Both the position numbers and the translations under genes were made by a program. Below, piece after piece: positions 52,201-64,000 of a DNA stretch of 64,000 nucleotides. The notes under the pieces are model-generated. The model searched no databases. It was not told the DNA's origin and saw only the letters and a program-made list of their open reading frames with translations. The stretch is from Lycocorax pyrrhopterus obiensis (Eukaryota > Chordata > Aves > Passeriformes > Paradisaeidae), in contig JACSVZ010000008.1 of NCBI GenBank assembly GCA_014706295.1, positions 2,739,376-2,803,375 on the forward strand, given 5' to 3'. Position 1 is the first letter of the stretch. Each line of letters begins with the position of its first letter.

Positions 52201-53508
52201 ATAATCAGATCTGTGCGGGGAAAGGGACGATATGTAGCTCTCCTCCTCCTAGCCAGACTCTCTGGGTAGTAATTAGACCCTGAGGTCGTTTAACATAGAG
52301 CATTGCTTTTATTTCTGAATTTAAAACTGTCTATCCAGCTTGTCTGCATTTTCCTCAAAGCTGATGCCGGTTTGCTGGATACACTACATGGCCTCTGCTC
52401 ACAAGTCTTGTCTCACCAGCGCCTCATCACTGTAGGACATCACAGATACCATCCTCATACATTTTTGACTGGCTGTCATCCATCTACAGGGGAGTAGGGG
52501 AAAGAGAAACCTTTCATTAAGTTCAGGTGCTGAAAATAACCTGAAAATAACCACTACCTCCTAGTGAACTTTATTGTTTAAAAATGCTCGTATTGGCATG
52601 ACATCGGAGCAAAGCTATTCCAATGGCAAGAAGGCATCTTCTCAATTCACCTGCTACTGATAAACTCTGTATCCTACCCCACTTGATCCTGAGAATTTCC
52701 TCAAAACTGCCTCCCCACTCTGAAACAATCCATCTGCTCAAACACAGCCACAGACAGACAGCTTCAGACAGAACTCAAATTAAGCATTTTGGCAAGCTTC
52801 CTTCATGCAAGTCTTGGCTTCCTCAAAATGTGGGTAAGGAGATGTTATTCATTTCCTCTTTAATCAAGTGTAATGCACAGAATCAAGAAGAATATCTCCT
52901 TTACACACAGATTCCAAGCATTTAGTACTTCAATCATGACATATGTGATCTCCTCCTATGGATTATATATGCTTGTTACATGATACTGCTGGAAAGTTCC
53001 TGTTGCTGTGCCCAAATTCGTGTTCTGCTGCATTCCTAACAGAATTTTTCTTTCCTCAAATATCTCATCATTTCAAAAAGAAGATTAAAAATATCCTAGA
53101 ATATATGACCCTCAACATAAAACATTCAAAGAAATTGAAGCTGGAAAATGAGGAGTTGGACAGAATGGCTTTATAACCATGTTAGGAAGAAAGCCCCAGT
53201 AAACAAACAAAAAAAAAAGCTTCAAAGAAGAAATTTCTTGCCATACTTGTCAAACAAGAGTCACATCTGCTTCCCAGCCTGTCACAGTGACAGCTCGCCT
53301 TAGTCACACTGCACATCACAAGCTTCTGATGGCTGGGTGGGAAGCCTAAATGAAAAATCCAAACTACCTCGGGAAAGGGGTATGGGTCATTTTTCCTTAG
53401 CTGTATCTTTTCAGCAATCTTTAGCCCCTCACATCAAAACACCATAGCTACAAAAACTTTTAGATATTTATATTATATTTATATTCCATTTTCTTAGGTT
53501 ACAATGTA
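52201..53508. other. Unassigned stretch
   Basis: No gene or repeat recognised. Confidence 0.5.
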
Positions 53509-53966
53509 AGATGTAACCAAAAATTATGTATTCTATTACCATCTGTATAAGCTGTTAAGATAGGTGGGGGAGTGTTCTTTATCTCCTCCATGGCACATCC
53601 CGTATAACACCCTATACCCGCTAATGAGCCATCAAGTCTCACTGCCTGACTCATAAAATTACATCATCCCATTGTGAGATGCTCCACCCAGCAGGAGGAA
53701 CCAAGCATTCCTACCTGGATATAATCTGAGGTTTGGAACACCACAGGGCACTACCACTGGATTCCCAGAGGACAAGAGCTTAACAACCACTACTGGACCT
53801 CCAGAGAAGGACCAGATCTTTCTACAGGATCACCACTTCAACAAAACCACATCCATCACTCCAACAGGACTGCAGCCACCATTTAATCAGACTGCTGCCA
53901 CCACCCTGACCAACAGGGTGTCAGGTCATATTCTGACTCTGTCAGTGTTTCTGTACTATTGCCTTT
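53509..53966 (+). mobile_element. Older LTR, left part, interrupted by the LTR at 53967
   Basis: From about 53515 (TGTAACCAAAAATTATG) the sequence follows a common avian LTR body: CATCATCCCATTGTGAGATG, CTCCACCCAGCAGGAGGAA, ACCATTTAATCAGACTGCTG and CAACAGGGTGTCAGGTC, ending at GTACTATTGCCTTT. The text then resumes after the insertion with CCTTTATTTTAATTTTCC (54599 on) but diverges soon after. The boundaries of the older copy are approximate. Confidence 0.6.
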
Positions 53967-54598
53967 TGTCTTGGTTTGAGAGAAGTTTAGGGGGAAACGC
54001 CCTGGAAGGGACATCTCCTCCCCAGAAGATAGGTTTCAGCACTCCCTCCCCCACCAATACAAAAGGCATTTCTTGGATGAAAGTGAAAAAAACTATTTAT
54101 TTAACAAGCAGAGTGCCGGCAGGGCAAAGAAAAAAATGAGTAATGTTAGATAATAAACCTCCTCAATGCTGAGAAAGCTGATGGTTTTAGAGTTCTGTCT
54201 GTAGCTGGCTCGGCCCCTCCCGAGGTCTGAGGCCAGGATGCAGCATCCCCGCAGCCTCGCTGCCGGTCCATGGGGTCCGATGATCTGGTTCTTGGATCAC
54301 AGCTAGGCCAAACAGTTCCAGAAGAAGAAGAAGTTCCGGAGGATTTCAGTATGCAGTCCTGGGAAAATTCCTTTCCTCAGCTAACAGGCTGACTAAAAGC
54401 AGGAAGGTGCTCCCTCCGCTCTAAAGCAGTGCGAACGCGGGGGAGTTCGTGTGAGTCCTTAAACACAAACCGCGCTGAAGAATTCACCTGGCTTCTTTCC
54501 CCCCATCTCCTGGACCCAGCTTAAAGCTATGGGACCCATTTCTGGGCAAAAGCAGACGACAGGGAAATACAGTATTATCATAAAATCACCCCAAGATG
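53967..54598 (-). mobile_element. Solo LTR (minus) inserted in an older LTR; CCTTT duplication
   Basis: On the plus strand it starts TGTCTTGGTTTGAGAGAAG and ends CACCCCAAGATG, with flanking identical CCTTT at 53962-53966 and 54599-54603. The minus-strand AATAAA lies at 54096-54101. In LTR orientation it begins CATCTTGGGGTGATTTT, with the canonical TG changed to CA. It is 632 bp long and of the same family as those at 15001 and 43952. No internal viral sequence adjoins it. Confidence 0.88.
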
Positions 54599-54640
54599 CC
54601 TTTATTTTAATTTTCCTTTTAAACTGTAGTTCTGACTTGG
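54599..54640 (+). mobile_element. Older LTR, right remnant
   Basis: CCTTTATTTTAATTTTCC continues the older LTR across the insertion. Beyond about 54640 the similarity can no longer be followed. Confidence 0.45.
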
Positions 54641-54689
54641 AATCTTCTGCTGGCTTGTTTTAAAACTAGTACATCCATTTACTTTTATG

Positions 54690-54960
54690 TAAATACTTTT
54701 AATGTAAATATATACATAAATATAAATAAATATAATAAATATAAATAAATATATAAATATAAACAATATATAATATATTAATATAATTAATGATATATAT
54801 AATATATAATATATTAATATAATTAATAATATATAATATATATAAATATAATAAAAAATAAATATAATAAATATAAATAAATGTAAACATACTTTTATGT
54901 AAATACTTTTTATAATTTTTTTTTATGTAAATACTTTTACTTTTACTTTTTTTTCCCCTC
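54690..54960. repeat. AT-rich simple repeat / low-complexity tract
   Basis: The tract consists almost wholly of ATAAATA, TATAATATAT and AATATAATTAAT words, with a roughly 40-50-bp internal duplication. The words TTTTATGTAAATACTTTT flank it on both sides and recur within it. It generates the long Tyr/Ile-rich minus-strand open frame, which is not a gene. Confidence 0.85.
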
Positions 54961-57900
54961 TGACCAGGCAACTACCTACTTCAGGCAATAACAAATCCTC
55001 CATTTGTGGAAATTTTCTTGACTCTTCCACTCAGTCCTCCTTATTCGCCTGAAAGAGATTTAGTAGCTTGCTCTGAGATTTGGCTGGGTGTCATTGCATG
55101 GGCCAGCCATGCCTCTGTATGTGCAGAAAGGTGCATCCATCAGGCCTGAAATGTCTCATAGATAAATTCCGGTAACTCTACTCGGCTAAGGAGGAGCTAG
55201 TAAGGATCCAGGTGAGTGCAGTCACGTTGAAGTTTCTGTGCCTGGGGATTGGGGTCTGCATCTGCATCTATGTCCCCTTCAAGGGGCTGAGGAGGCAATT
55301 AGAGGCAAACAGTTTTATCATAGTCCTTTTGTCTGGGGTTCTGGCACAAAGTGTCTTTGAGGGAGCCCTGCAGTCGTTGCAATTCAAGTGCCAGACAAGC
55401 TCTTGTTCCCTTTACAGCTGGTGTCTCCTGAAACGTCCAAGCTCAGCCATTTCAAGGCTCCTGAAAGAGTGCTCAGTCCTGTGCTGGCAGGAGAACAAGA
55501 TCAAACTTAAGCAACAATAATTCTCATATCACAGGAAACTCACAGAAAGCCTATTTCAAACTCACCCTTTTGATTAGTTACAGCAGAAGCTGCATTTAAG
55601 GCTAGCACATGGTACCCATTTAAGACTGGTCTTTTCTTTTTTAGCTATTTAGATATTAGCATTTTTAATTTTCAATCTAATCAAACAAGTTTAGAGATGT
55701 GTTTTCAAACAACTTCCCAAATGGAGGCTAAAGCTGCTTATATCCCTTTGTCTGTATTTACATGCACACATAGCATAACTACCATAAGAATAGACTGTCA
55801 TGTCCCCAGTTAAAGAGAAAAGACACTATAATATAATACAGTAAATTAAGTAGACCCTCCTCAGAGAGACAGAAGGCACTGATCAGCTCTGAGGACTGTA
55901 TTTAGTCCCTGTCAAAGATAATGAGAGAGCAAGCACACACAAAGGTCAGCAGATGTCTGAAGCATGGGCTCCGCTCTCCTGCCTCCTTATAAAAGATGCA
56001 TGTTCTCTTGATTTTCCTTGGGAAGATCTGTGTGCTGGTGAAGTTAATTGGTGGTGCTGGAGTTTGTGTTCTCTATTGACACAGTAACAGATACTAATGG
56101 ACGCGGTGCTCAGGCGTGCTGAGGATGAAAATCAGCTCTTAGCAGCTTTAGTCTGCAGTGACTTTCAAACTTTGCAGGACACTACACCATGCTATTTTCT
56201 AAGAATTTAAGCAAATGTCAAAAGTGAAATACGTCCTTTGCAGCAATTCTTCATCTTTATATACAATCGGTATGATTAAGTGTGATTGTTTTTACAAAAT
56301 ATAGACAGGCAACAGTGGTAAATTTACAGAAAATACAGTCACAGCTGACAAAGCAGAAATGAAAATTATCCTCTCCTTGCCCCGAGGTCCAGCTGGGCTC
56401 AAAGTCCCAGCTCTGCTTGATGCAGGCACTTAATTAATAGCTTTGTGCTCCTCAGGGAACCTCCCATGTCCTATGGATTTCCCAGGAACAACTTTAGGCT
56501 ATCCTATTTACATGCTCCAACAGACACAACTTACTTAAGTTCAGCAGTAGCCTAGAATCACCTTTATCAGCTCAACCCTAGGGACAAAGCTTTGTATCCC
56601 AGAAAATCATGATAGCAGTGGACAACATTGGTCTCACCAGTCCAAGACTAACCATGGAAATTTCCTCCAGGGGAAATTTGCTCAGCTCTGCCATTCCCTG
56701 CATGCCAGGAGCTGTTACTGTATTTGGCTTCCTACCTGCCATTCAGGCTCCAGCCACTTCTTTGGCAGCAGCACTGATTTCAGCAACTGTCTTCAACAGG
56801 CTGGATGCTTCAAGGGTTATTGGGAAAATGAGTGATGGGAAGAGGGCCTAACTCACATCTCATTCTGACTTTTTTCCTGCAGGAAAAATTTATTTGGGTA
56901 AGAAACTTATCATTTACTTCAAGAAAGAAAGAATAAGAGAGCGCAAGAAGTAAAAAACTGGGCAAAAGATGCCAATGATTAAATTGTTGTTGTTCCTTGT
57001 GATGCCAGACTGAACAACAGGAGGAGTTTGGGCAGCTTTGCTTTCTTATTCCCAATGTTAAACCTATCCATTCTTCTTATTGGTTACTTAAATATTAAAA
57101 TTACTTGGCCTAAAAATTGCTACTGTAAGACAGACAAGAGGGAAGGGTTTGCACTGCATTTACACAGGCACATAGTAGAGAGAGGAGATTAAAAAAATAC
57201 ATGTTGACAATTACCTAAATATACTGAACATCTCTTCTAAAAAGAAACTCCCTGGCATGGCTGAGCTGCTCAACTAAACTGGCAGTCCTGGGGTCTTTCC
57301 TTACTCTCCAGCCCTAAAAGAAGTCCCTGGTCCCTTCCATGAGCTGGTCCCAGCCCCTAACCTGACCCAGGAGAATAGAGTGCTCAGGCAGAAGTGGGAA
57401 TGAATGACTGGGATGCTGGATTCCTCCTATGTTTCAATTTTCCTTGAGGAATTGCCATCTGAGATTAGTTCATTATTCCAGAGTAAAGAGGTCTTGTTTT
57501 GGTTTCCCCCAAATTCCTTAGTATTGGATATACAACCCTTTAAATCTCACTGCCCAAACAAAAAATGCTATTTTGTTTCCTGATTTCAATTATCTTATGC
57601 TTCCAATGCAAGTAATACCACTTAAAAGTGTCCCTGATATTGGTCTCCATAGTGCTGGCATACCAGAGAGAATCCTGGATAACTGGAATCTGTGCCATGG
57701 AAATTCACTCATTGGATGTACAAGATTTTGTTTTCTTGTACACTAACGGGACTTCACAGGATGAGGTGGCACAAAGTCTGGGGGGAAAATGACAAGGCAT
57801 CTTAAAATCAGCAGGAGAACGCCAAGGAGGACCAGATCAGATATTAAAGACAGGTATCAACAGGGAGAAAATTACATAAGGAAATCAAATACTGTTCAAA

Positions 57901-60900
57901 GAATGCTTACCTGGTTTAATGGCTTAAGGAAGAGCAGTATTCAAGTGTCTGTCTCTGTTCTCAAACTCCAGTGCACCTTGACCTAACCATCAATGTAGGT
58001 GGTCATGTGAAAACCAATGCTTCACAAATGATCCCTAGTACTGCTGATTTTCAGGTAATATAGAAAAGGAAAAAAACCCAATTTGTGCAGATGGTAAATA
58101 CAGAGTTTAAATTAGAAGATGGTCCTTTATTATCCAAGATTTATATTGAGGCATTAAATGTGCAGATTTAAAAAGCTTCCCCACAATTTTACTGCCATGC
58201 CACTTTCACCGGGGAAGAGCAAGCTTGGCAAAGGAGGAAAGAGGATGGAGTTTGAAAGCTAATACAAAACATAATATTTTTTTTTCTGCTGTAGATTATG
58301 GAAATCCTGCTGTAGGCCATTTAGAAGCCAAATTACTGACCACATCATTCCTCTCTGAAAGGACACAATTCCTACAAATGCAAAAGTCTTCTTACGCTGA
58401 CTAGATAACATGAAGCTACTCAACATCAGGATACCATCAACAGCTAAAGTATTCAAAATCTTCTTTTCTTTTTTTCTTTTTCTTTTTGTTGTTGTTATTG
58501 TTGTTATGGCGAAGTTGTTTCCTAGATACTCCTGTGAGAACATACAAAATTCAGCTATCACAAAACAAAGACCTTTGGTACCTAAAAAGAAACATTTATA
58601 GCTGTCTGGCTGTAATTCTGCACCACTGCCATTGAATAGGAGCAGTGCCACTTCGTTAGAGACTTTGGAAGAGGACCTTTACTGGGTCTGAATGAATAAA
58701 TTGGGTGACTGACCATGGGAAGCTGAGAGCTTGGTGCCTGCAGGAGACAGGTGAGATGAGGTAGGGCAGACTCAGCAGAGAGTAACAGAGGTAAAAAACT
58801 TCAGAGATGAAGTAATAAGACAGATAGCTGACTTGGGGATGTTTACAAAGCCAAAATTGATGCTACAGGAGGTTTGTGAAGTAGATGTAATTGGTGATCT
58901 TTAACATCAAACAATCCAAAGAAAAGCTCTCGTTAACCTTATGGATAAGATTAAAGATGGACATATTTTCTGTTAAACTAAAAGAAATGCAGTCAGTCAT
59001 GACAGGTTTGGCAAGTAGATATATCATGCCTGATTCATGCCTTTAGAGACTTTCCTGAAGAGCTGGAATTGGTACTGTCTGAGAAGGACACAGCAAATTC
59101 AGATCTCAACTAGATTGTTCCTAGAAATGTGCACACATCCCCCTGCCCTGTCTATTGTAGTGATGAGATGTCTCAGGTAAATGCATGAAATTCATTGGGA
59201 TAAATATGACTCCACATTTCAGAGACACCATCTAGGTCATAAGGCATTAAACCAAGTCAAAAGAGGCAGAACTTGGTTGAGGAGCCAGAGCTGCTCCCCA
59301 TCCTGGCAGAACTCCCCATTTCCTTTGGCTCTGCAGAGTCACTGGTATTTCCTGTTTGCTTTGTTTTAAATTATTCAGCTGGTTTACTCAGACTAGAAAG
59401 AGATCACAGTCCTTCTTCCAAGCCCAGAAAACCTGCTGCAGCAGTTTCCCATACTGAAACTCTGGAAGAGATTCAGCCATCACAAACAACAACAGCAGGA
59501 AAGGCGTCAGGCAAACAGCAAAAGAAAGTGGCAAATTTTTCAAGCTACTACCAGGTGATTCAATTAAAACACCTGTCTACAATAATAGATGAAGACTTAA
59601 ATGTCTCTATGGTCCCACAGTTAAGCTAAGGATGTGCCAGAGAAATTTGAGGGAGGTTTCTGAAATGGATTTAAAGTAGCAAGGTGACTTGTAATGTTAC
59701 TGCTTGAAAGCTGGTTAATTCACTTTGGGGTGTCAGACAGTGCTTGTACAGCAAGAGACAGAGAAGTGAGAACCTTAGAGACCTTAAACAAGTTCATCTA
59801 ATGGGGAGCAGTTTAGTACAAACCCCTTGTGTTTTTCAAGATTTTACAGTAAATGTTGAGGCTTTGGAATTAAAATTCCCTGGGAGTAATAAACACGTAT
59901 AATGCTCTAGAGCACAGCTTACAATTCAGTAAAGGCTCTTCTTTACAAAAAATTTGTCCCAGAGTTTTCTTAAGAAATGCAAAATGACATCTTGAAAAAA
60001 AATTCTTCACACAAAAATACCTTGTTCATTAAACCTCATCTGAATAATGAAATGAGAAGCACACTATTGCTCATTGTAAAAGGGGAAAAAAATCTCCTGT
60101 TGTTTAAAACACAGGTGCTTAGTGTTGTCCCTCCACCCACCACAGTACCCATCTGCTCTCTGAGAGCACGTAGGAGAATTCCGAAAGCAGGACTCCATCT
60201 ACCTTCTTTCTGGGACTACTGGCGTGAGATCTCTTACCATTTCAGCTGAGATATTCAAGGCTCCCTGTATGTGTAATTCAGCAGCAAAATGCTTCTTTTA
60301 TTCCCAAGACTTCAGAAGTAGCATAACTGATTGGGTCAGCACTGCCTATTTATGCACAGAAGAATAAGTGTGTTCACAATTCAGCCATCAGGGCTGTAAC
60401 TCACAGGAGGCTTCCTGGCTTATCCCATAAATTGCAGTAATACTGGTTGCATTGTTTACTCTTGCTAGGAAAGCTTCAGGGATGCACAACAAGCCCTGTA
60501 TGCTCACCCAGCCCAGAGACTGCTTGTGCAAAGCCCCAAATTGCTGGCAGTAAATCCTCCACCTGCCAGGCACTTGCATGTGACCAAAAATAGCTTTAAA
60601 AAGCACAGAATTTTACTTTTTTCCTTGTAGCTGTAACATCCAGGATGGTTAGAGGCAAGGCACCCAGCCAGCTGCCCTGCTCTGGAGATCAGACATGTAA
60701 TATAAAAAGGATAACTGAAAGTGATCTGAGGTTTCTCTCCCTCTCTGTTTTAAAACTGCTAGGAATTTAAATCTCATTCAAATGGGCCAGTGCAGATGGC
60801 TGAAGCTGCATGATCTAAAGCTGTCAATACTGGAACAGTTCTAGAACTGAGAAGCACAAAGCCCTGGTCATGCTTTCCTGAAGGGGCAGGTGGAAGGCCC

Positions 60901-61035
60901 TGCTTCCTTAGGGTGGGCAGCAGGAAGGGAGGACATGGGCTTTTTTCAGAAAGGACAAAAGGCAAACTGAAATGAGGAAAATTGTGATCTGGTCAGGTAT
61001 TAGAAAATACGGTTCTGCATGGATTGTTCCAACTG
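54961..61035. other. Unassigned stretch
   Basis: No gene recognised. A pyrimidine/GTT-rich patch lies at 58455-58508. The frame at 59273-59629 (118 codons) shows no domain. Confidence 0.5.
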
Positions 61036-61206
61036 TATCAAAGTGCCCAGACAGGCTGAGGGATCCCCATGCTTGGGAAATGCTCAAAACTCAACAAGAT
61101 GTGGCCATGAACTATCTAATCTAATGCTGAAGTCAGCCCTGACTGACAAGATAATTACCCAAGTTTCTCTCCAACCTAAAGTATTCTATGATTCTGCAAT
61201 TCTGTC
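61036..61206 (+). mobile_element. CR1 LINE 3' fragment
   Basis: GAAATGCTCAAAACTCAACAAG, then CTATCTAATCTAATGCTGAAG, then CTCTCCAACCTAAAGTATTC and terminal ATTCTATGATTCTGCAATTCTGT match the CR1 3' end. It is heavily 5'-truncated and old. Confidence 0.8.
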
Positions 61207-63418
61207 AAAAGAAATTCACTTCCTAAAAGTCATTCCTGTGATTATCTCCACATCTGCAACTAAATGCATCACTATAAAAATAGAATGAACTGACAACAAA
61301 CTAATTGTGTAAAGATAACGTGATGTAGTGATGGTTTGAACTAAACTGAATTTAAATTATTCATTTTCCTTCTGATAGCCCTCAAAATGGTCTAAATCAT
61401 CTTTGCTTTTTCAACTTCAACAAGGTCATCTGAGAAACCTATACTGTTACTGTTTGAAAAATCTCAGCTCTGACTTAATCTAAACTTGCCAATCAAGCTC
61501 TGATAATAAAGAATATATCACATGAACAACTTAGAGGAATTTTTTTAAAAAGTTGTAATGGTTAAAGATTGTAGTACCTGGAGAATTCCTCCTCATGTGC
61601 TACTGATGTTAGTTAACACTTGTATTAAAATTACTGCCTTACTTCCGCTAATAAATTGCTGCCTAGCTATAAGGAGATAGTTAACTTCTGGAGGCTGGCA
61701 AATCTACATTCAAGATTGCTTACCATTTCTCTTATTAAAACATTCTGGAAGTGATACAAATAATCTATTTTATGGACTTTTCCCTTCCTTCTTCCTTACC
61801 AAGACCTACAGGAAAGTGGGTTTCACTGCCAAACAAGAGAACCTTAGGAGACCAGAGGATATTTCCCTTCCTGAACTTGAGTCACCTTCCACAGCCAAAT
61901 CAAGACAGGTCCCTAGAAATAGTTTCTTTCATTTGCAGGGAAGGGAAGATTTCTGCTAACACAGCTCTGCATCTCCATTGGGAGTCACCATCAGGCAGCG
62001 CCCAACACAGATTTGTTCTCCAACAGTGCTACCAAGACCCCACAGAGATAGGCAGGAGATGCAAATCCAAGGGATACCTTCCTTGTGGTAACCTGCTCTT
62101 TCATGAGGCACCATAGTGAAACCTCCTCCCCAGGACTTAAATCTATTTTTTCTTTTTACAGTCTTTTCAGGGTGTTGAAAATCTTCATTTACACACTCCT
62201 TCACCACTCAGGGCTGGAGGCCCAGATTAACTATCCTGGAACACAGTGGTGATGGGAAGGAAGGGTCGCTCTTATCCCTCAGGGGATACCACCCAAGAAA
62301 CACAAGAGCAAACTGAGGAGAAAATGTTCCAAATAGCCTTTTTAAAATAAACTTGGAAAGCTCTTTAAAGCTGACACTGACATAAATAAGGACCTTCTCT
62401 TCAAAAAGCATTTCAGTGCATAAAACTAGGGAATAGCCAAAGCACAAAAGAAGACTACAATATACAGGAAGCTGAACTCAAGCATAGCTTCCCATGCATG
62501 TCAGAACAACAGCACAAAGGGCTGTAACAAAGACTTGTGGGGGGAAGGAGGAAAGTAACAGTCATCTTCAACAAAACTCCACTTAGAAAACTCCAGGAAG
62601 TTGCTATGCCCGTTAAAATCAGACCTAGGAACCACATCCCTTTAATTTACTTGCAAAAATAGTTCCAGTACAGCAGATTTATGAATGTCAAGTTATGCTG
62701 CTAGCGGAATCTTCCAAACCTCAAGTCATATTCTTGAGGCCCCCGACAAGATCTAGAGCTTCTTAGATTTAAGACACACTTTCAATTAAATGAGTAAGTT
62801 TTTCTCCTAAGGCACACCACCTCCTACTTGCTTTTTTGCTCTTTCTCCCATCTTATTTTACCATTGATCATAAATCCAATAAAGTACTGTAATTATCCAA
62901 AACAATTGATTTTTTACATAGTCTTTTCCTGGGGACACAGCTAGAGCCCCCTGAAGCATTTGGGAATATTTGGAGGGAAAGTATATATTCATACATAAAA
63001 GCAAGTAACCACATGCCCCAACAAATCCTAGTTGTGGCACAAATAAGTGTGTGCTGGGCTGTCAAATGGTATCAACATGCCTGAGGAAATGAGCCCACCA
63101 GAAACCAAGTCCTGGGAAGGACAGTGGGGATGCTGCTGCTCTCTCTTCATGCTGTTTCTGAGTTTTATACTATACAGGTTTTATTTATTACCAGCAATTT
63201 TGAATTTTCCCACATGACAGAGGAGTGCAATCAGTTCCCAAAGAGCAGCCAAGCAGCTTTCAGATACGTCATGCAGACTGAAAACAAAAACAGAGGATCA
63301 GCCACAGAGCTCAAAACGAAGCTGTTCCATAACTTGATGACTGCAAAGTGATATAATGCAATGTAATCACTAACAAATAATTAATTTACTGACTTGCCAA
63401 GCTCTAATAAAATAGCAC
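61207..63418. other. Unassigned stretch
   Basis: No gene or repeat recognised. Confidence 0.5.
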
Positions 63419-63549
63419 CAGAGATGGCATTTTCATTACCAACCCTAGCTTTTGATTTCCTGTCCTTCAGTACCACAGTCTTCTGTTGCCTGTGGTACTG
63501 AAGGACAGGAAATCAAAAGCTAGGGTTGGTAATGAAAATGCCTTCTCTG
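63419..63549. repeat. Near-perfect palindrome: 60-bp arms, 11-bp loop
   Basis: The arms at 63419-63478 and 63490-63549 are inverted copies with one mismatch (63425 against 63543); the inner 53 bp are perfect. The loop is TCTTCTGTTGC at 63479-63489. The arms are ordinary unique-looking sequence, not a known transposon end. As RNA it would form a very stable hairpin on either strand. Confidence 0.97.
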
Positions 63550-64000
63550 CATGGCCTCATGTCCTAGAGATTAGACCCATGTGAACCTTTGGCAGTGAAA
63601 AGTAGTCTGCTACAAACATGGATTTTATCATCACGAAACTATTTGAAAATATGTGTTAAACTTGGCTCAGTATTTTGGCTGAAGTGGAAGGAGCAGGTGC
63701 TTTACCCTTCCATTCAGTGGTGAGCACACTTACAGAGGTTGTGGAAGATTTGTCTTTTCCTGCCCAAAACAGCAGAAGAACAACTTCCAGGGACAAGGCA
63801 TCCACACCTTCTCTAGTCAATCAGTCCCAACATCCCTTCGAAAGAAGCCGAGCAAAGAGTCTAAAAATTTATTTCATAAATGTTACGTCTGTATTTTTTA
63901 CTAAACCTTATCTCTGTTCAAATAACATTAAAATAATAATAAAAGAACTTCTTGTTCAACAAATTACATTGGAAGAGGAAGGAAAAACAGCTCCCACTGA
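63550..64000. other. Unassigned stretch at window end
   Basis: No gene or repeat recognised. Confidence 0.5.

Noticed and set aside
54699..54971. 90-codon Tyr/Ile/Asn-rich minus-strand frame
   Set aside because: It is a translation of the AT simple repeat.

Overview
The window looks like non-coding DNA from a bird genome, most likely a passerine. It contains 5'-truncated CR1 LINE tails ending in the ATTCTRTG-type octamer repeat. It also contains several solo LTRs with TG...CA ends, AATAAA signals and exact or near-exact target-site duplications (TSDs). Their general sequence resembles LTR families I know from songbird genomes. No SINE-type repeats are visible, and base composition is moderate and AT-leaning outside the repeats. 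I recognise no host protein-coding gene, tRNA, rRNA or CRISPR array. Most of the open frames are chance frames of the length expected in 64 kb. Only one frame has a recognisable product, and it is viral.

Layout: 1-267 is the 3' end of an LTR cut by the window edge. 268-14995 is mostly unassigned sequence, interrupted by a GC-rich patch (about 5.3-6.4 kb) with a minisatellite and a possible CpG-rich promoter on the minus strand. 15001-15857 is a solo LTR (minus). 17.2 kb and 18.7-19.1 kb hold CR1 fragments. 19.1-32.9 kb is unassigned. 32955-34050 is a GC-rich solo LTR (plus). 34456-37231 is a two-layer nest: a solo LTR with 5-bp TSDs, split by a beta-retrovirus/ERVK-like 5' proviral remnant (LTR, lysine-type primer-binding site, splice donor, gag start). 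38.6-40.8 kb holds an LTR-like promoter region, a CR1 reverse-transcriptase pseudogene and a compact element with 66-bp terminal inverted repeats and 6-bp TSDs. 43952-44555 is another solo LTR. 51.4 kb onward has an LTR-like segment. About 53.5-54.6 kb is a second nest (LTR inside an older LTR), followed by AT-rich simple repeat. 61.0-61.2 kb is a CR1 tail. 63419-63549 is an almost perfect 60-bp-arm palindrome.

The window therefore reads as a record of layered retroelement insertion in gene-poor DNA rather than as an operon or pathway. The items most worth a second look are the 63.4-kb palindrome, the 40.4-40.8-kb inverted-repeat element and the nested proviral remnant with an open gag matrix frame. 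I also flag a minus-strand 120-base exon-like segment at 45.9 kb that I could not assign.
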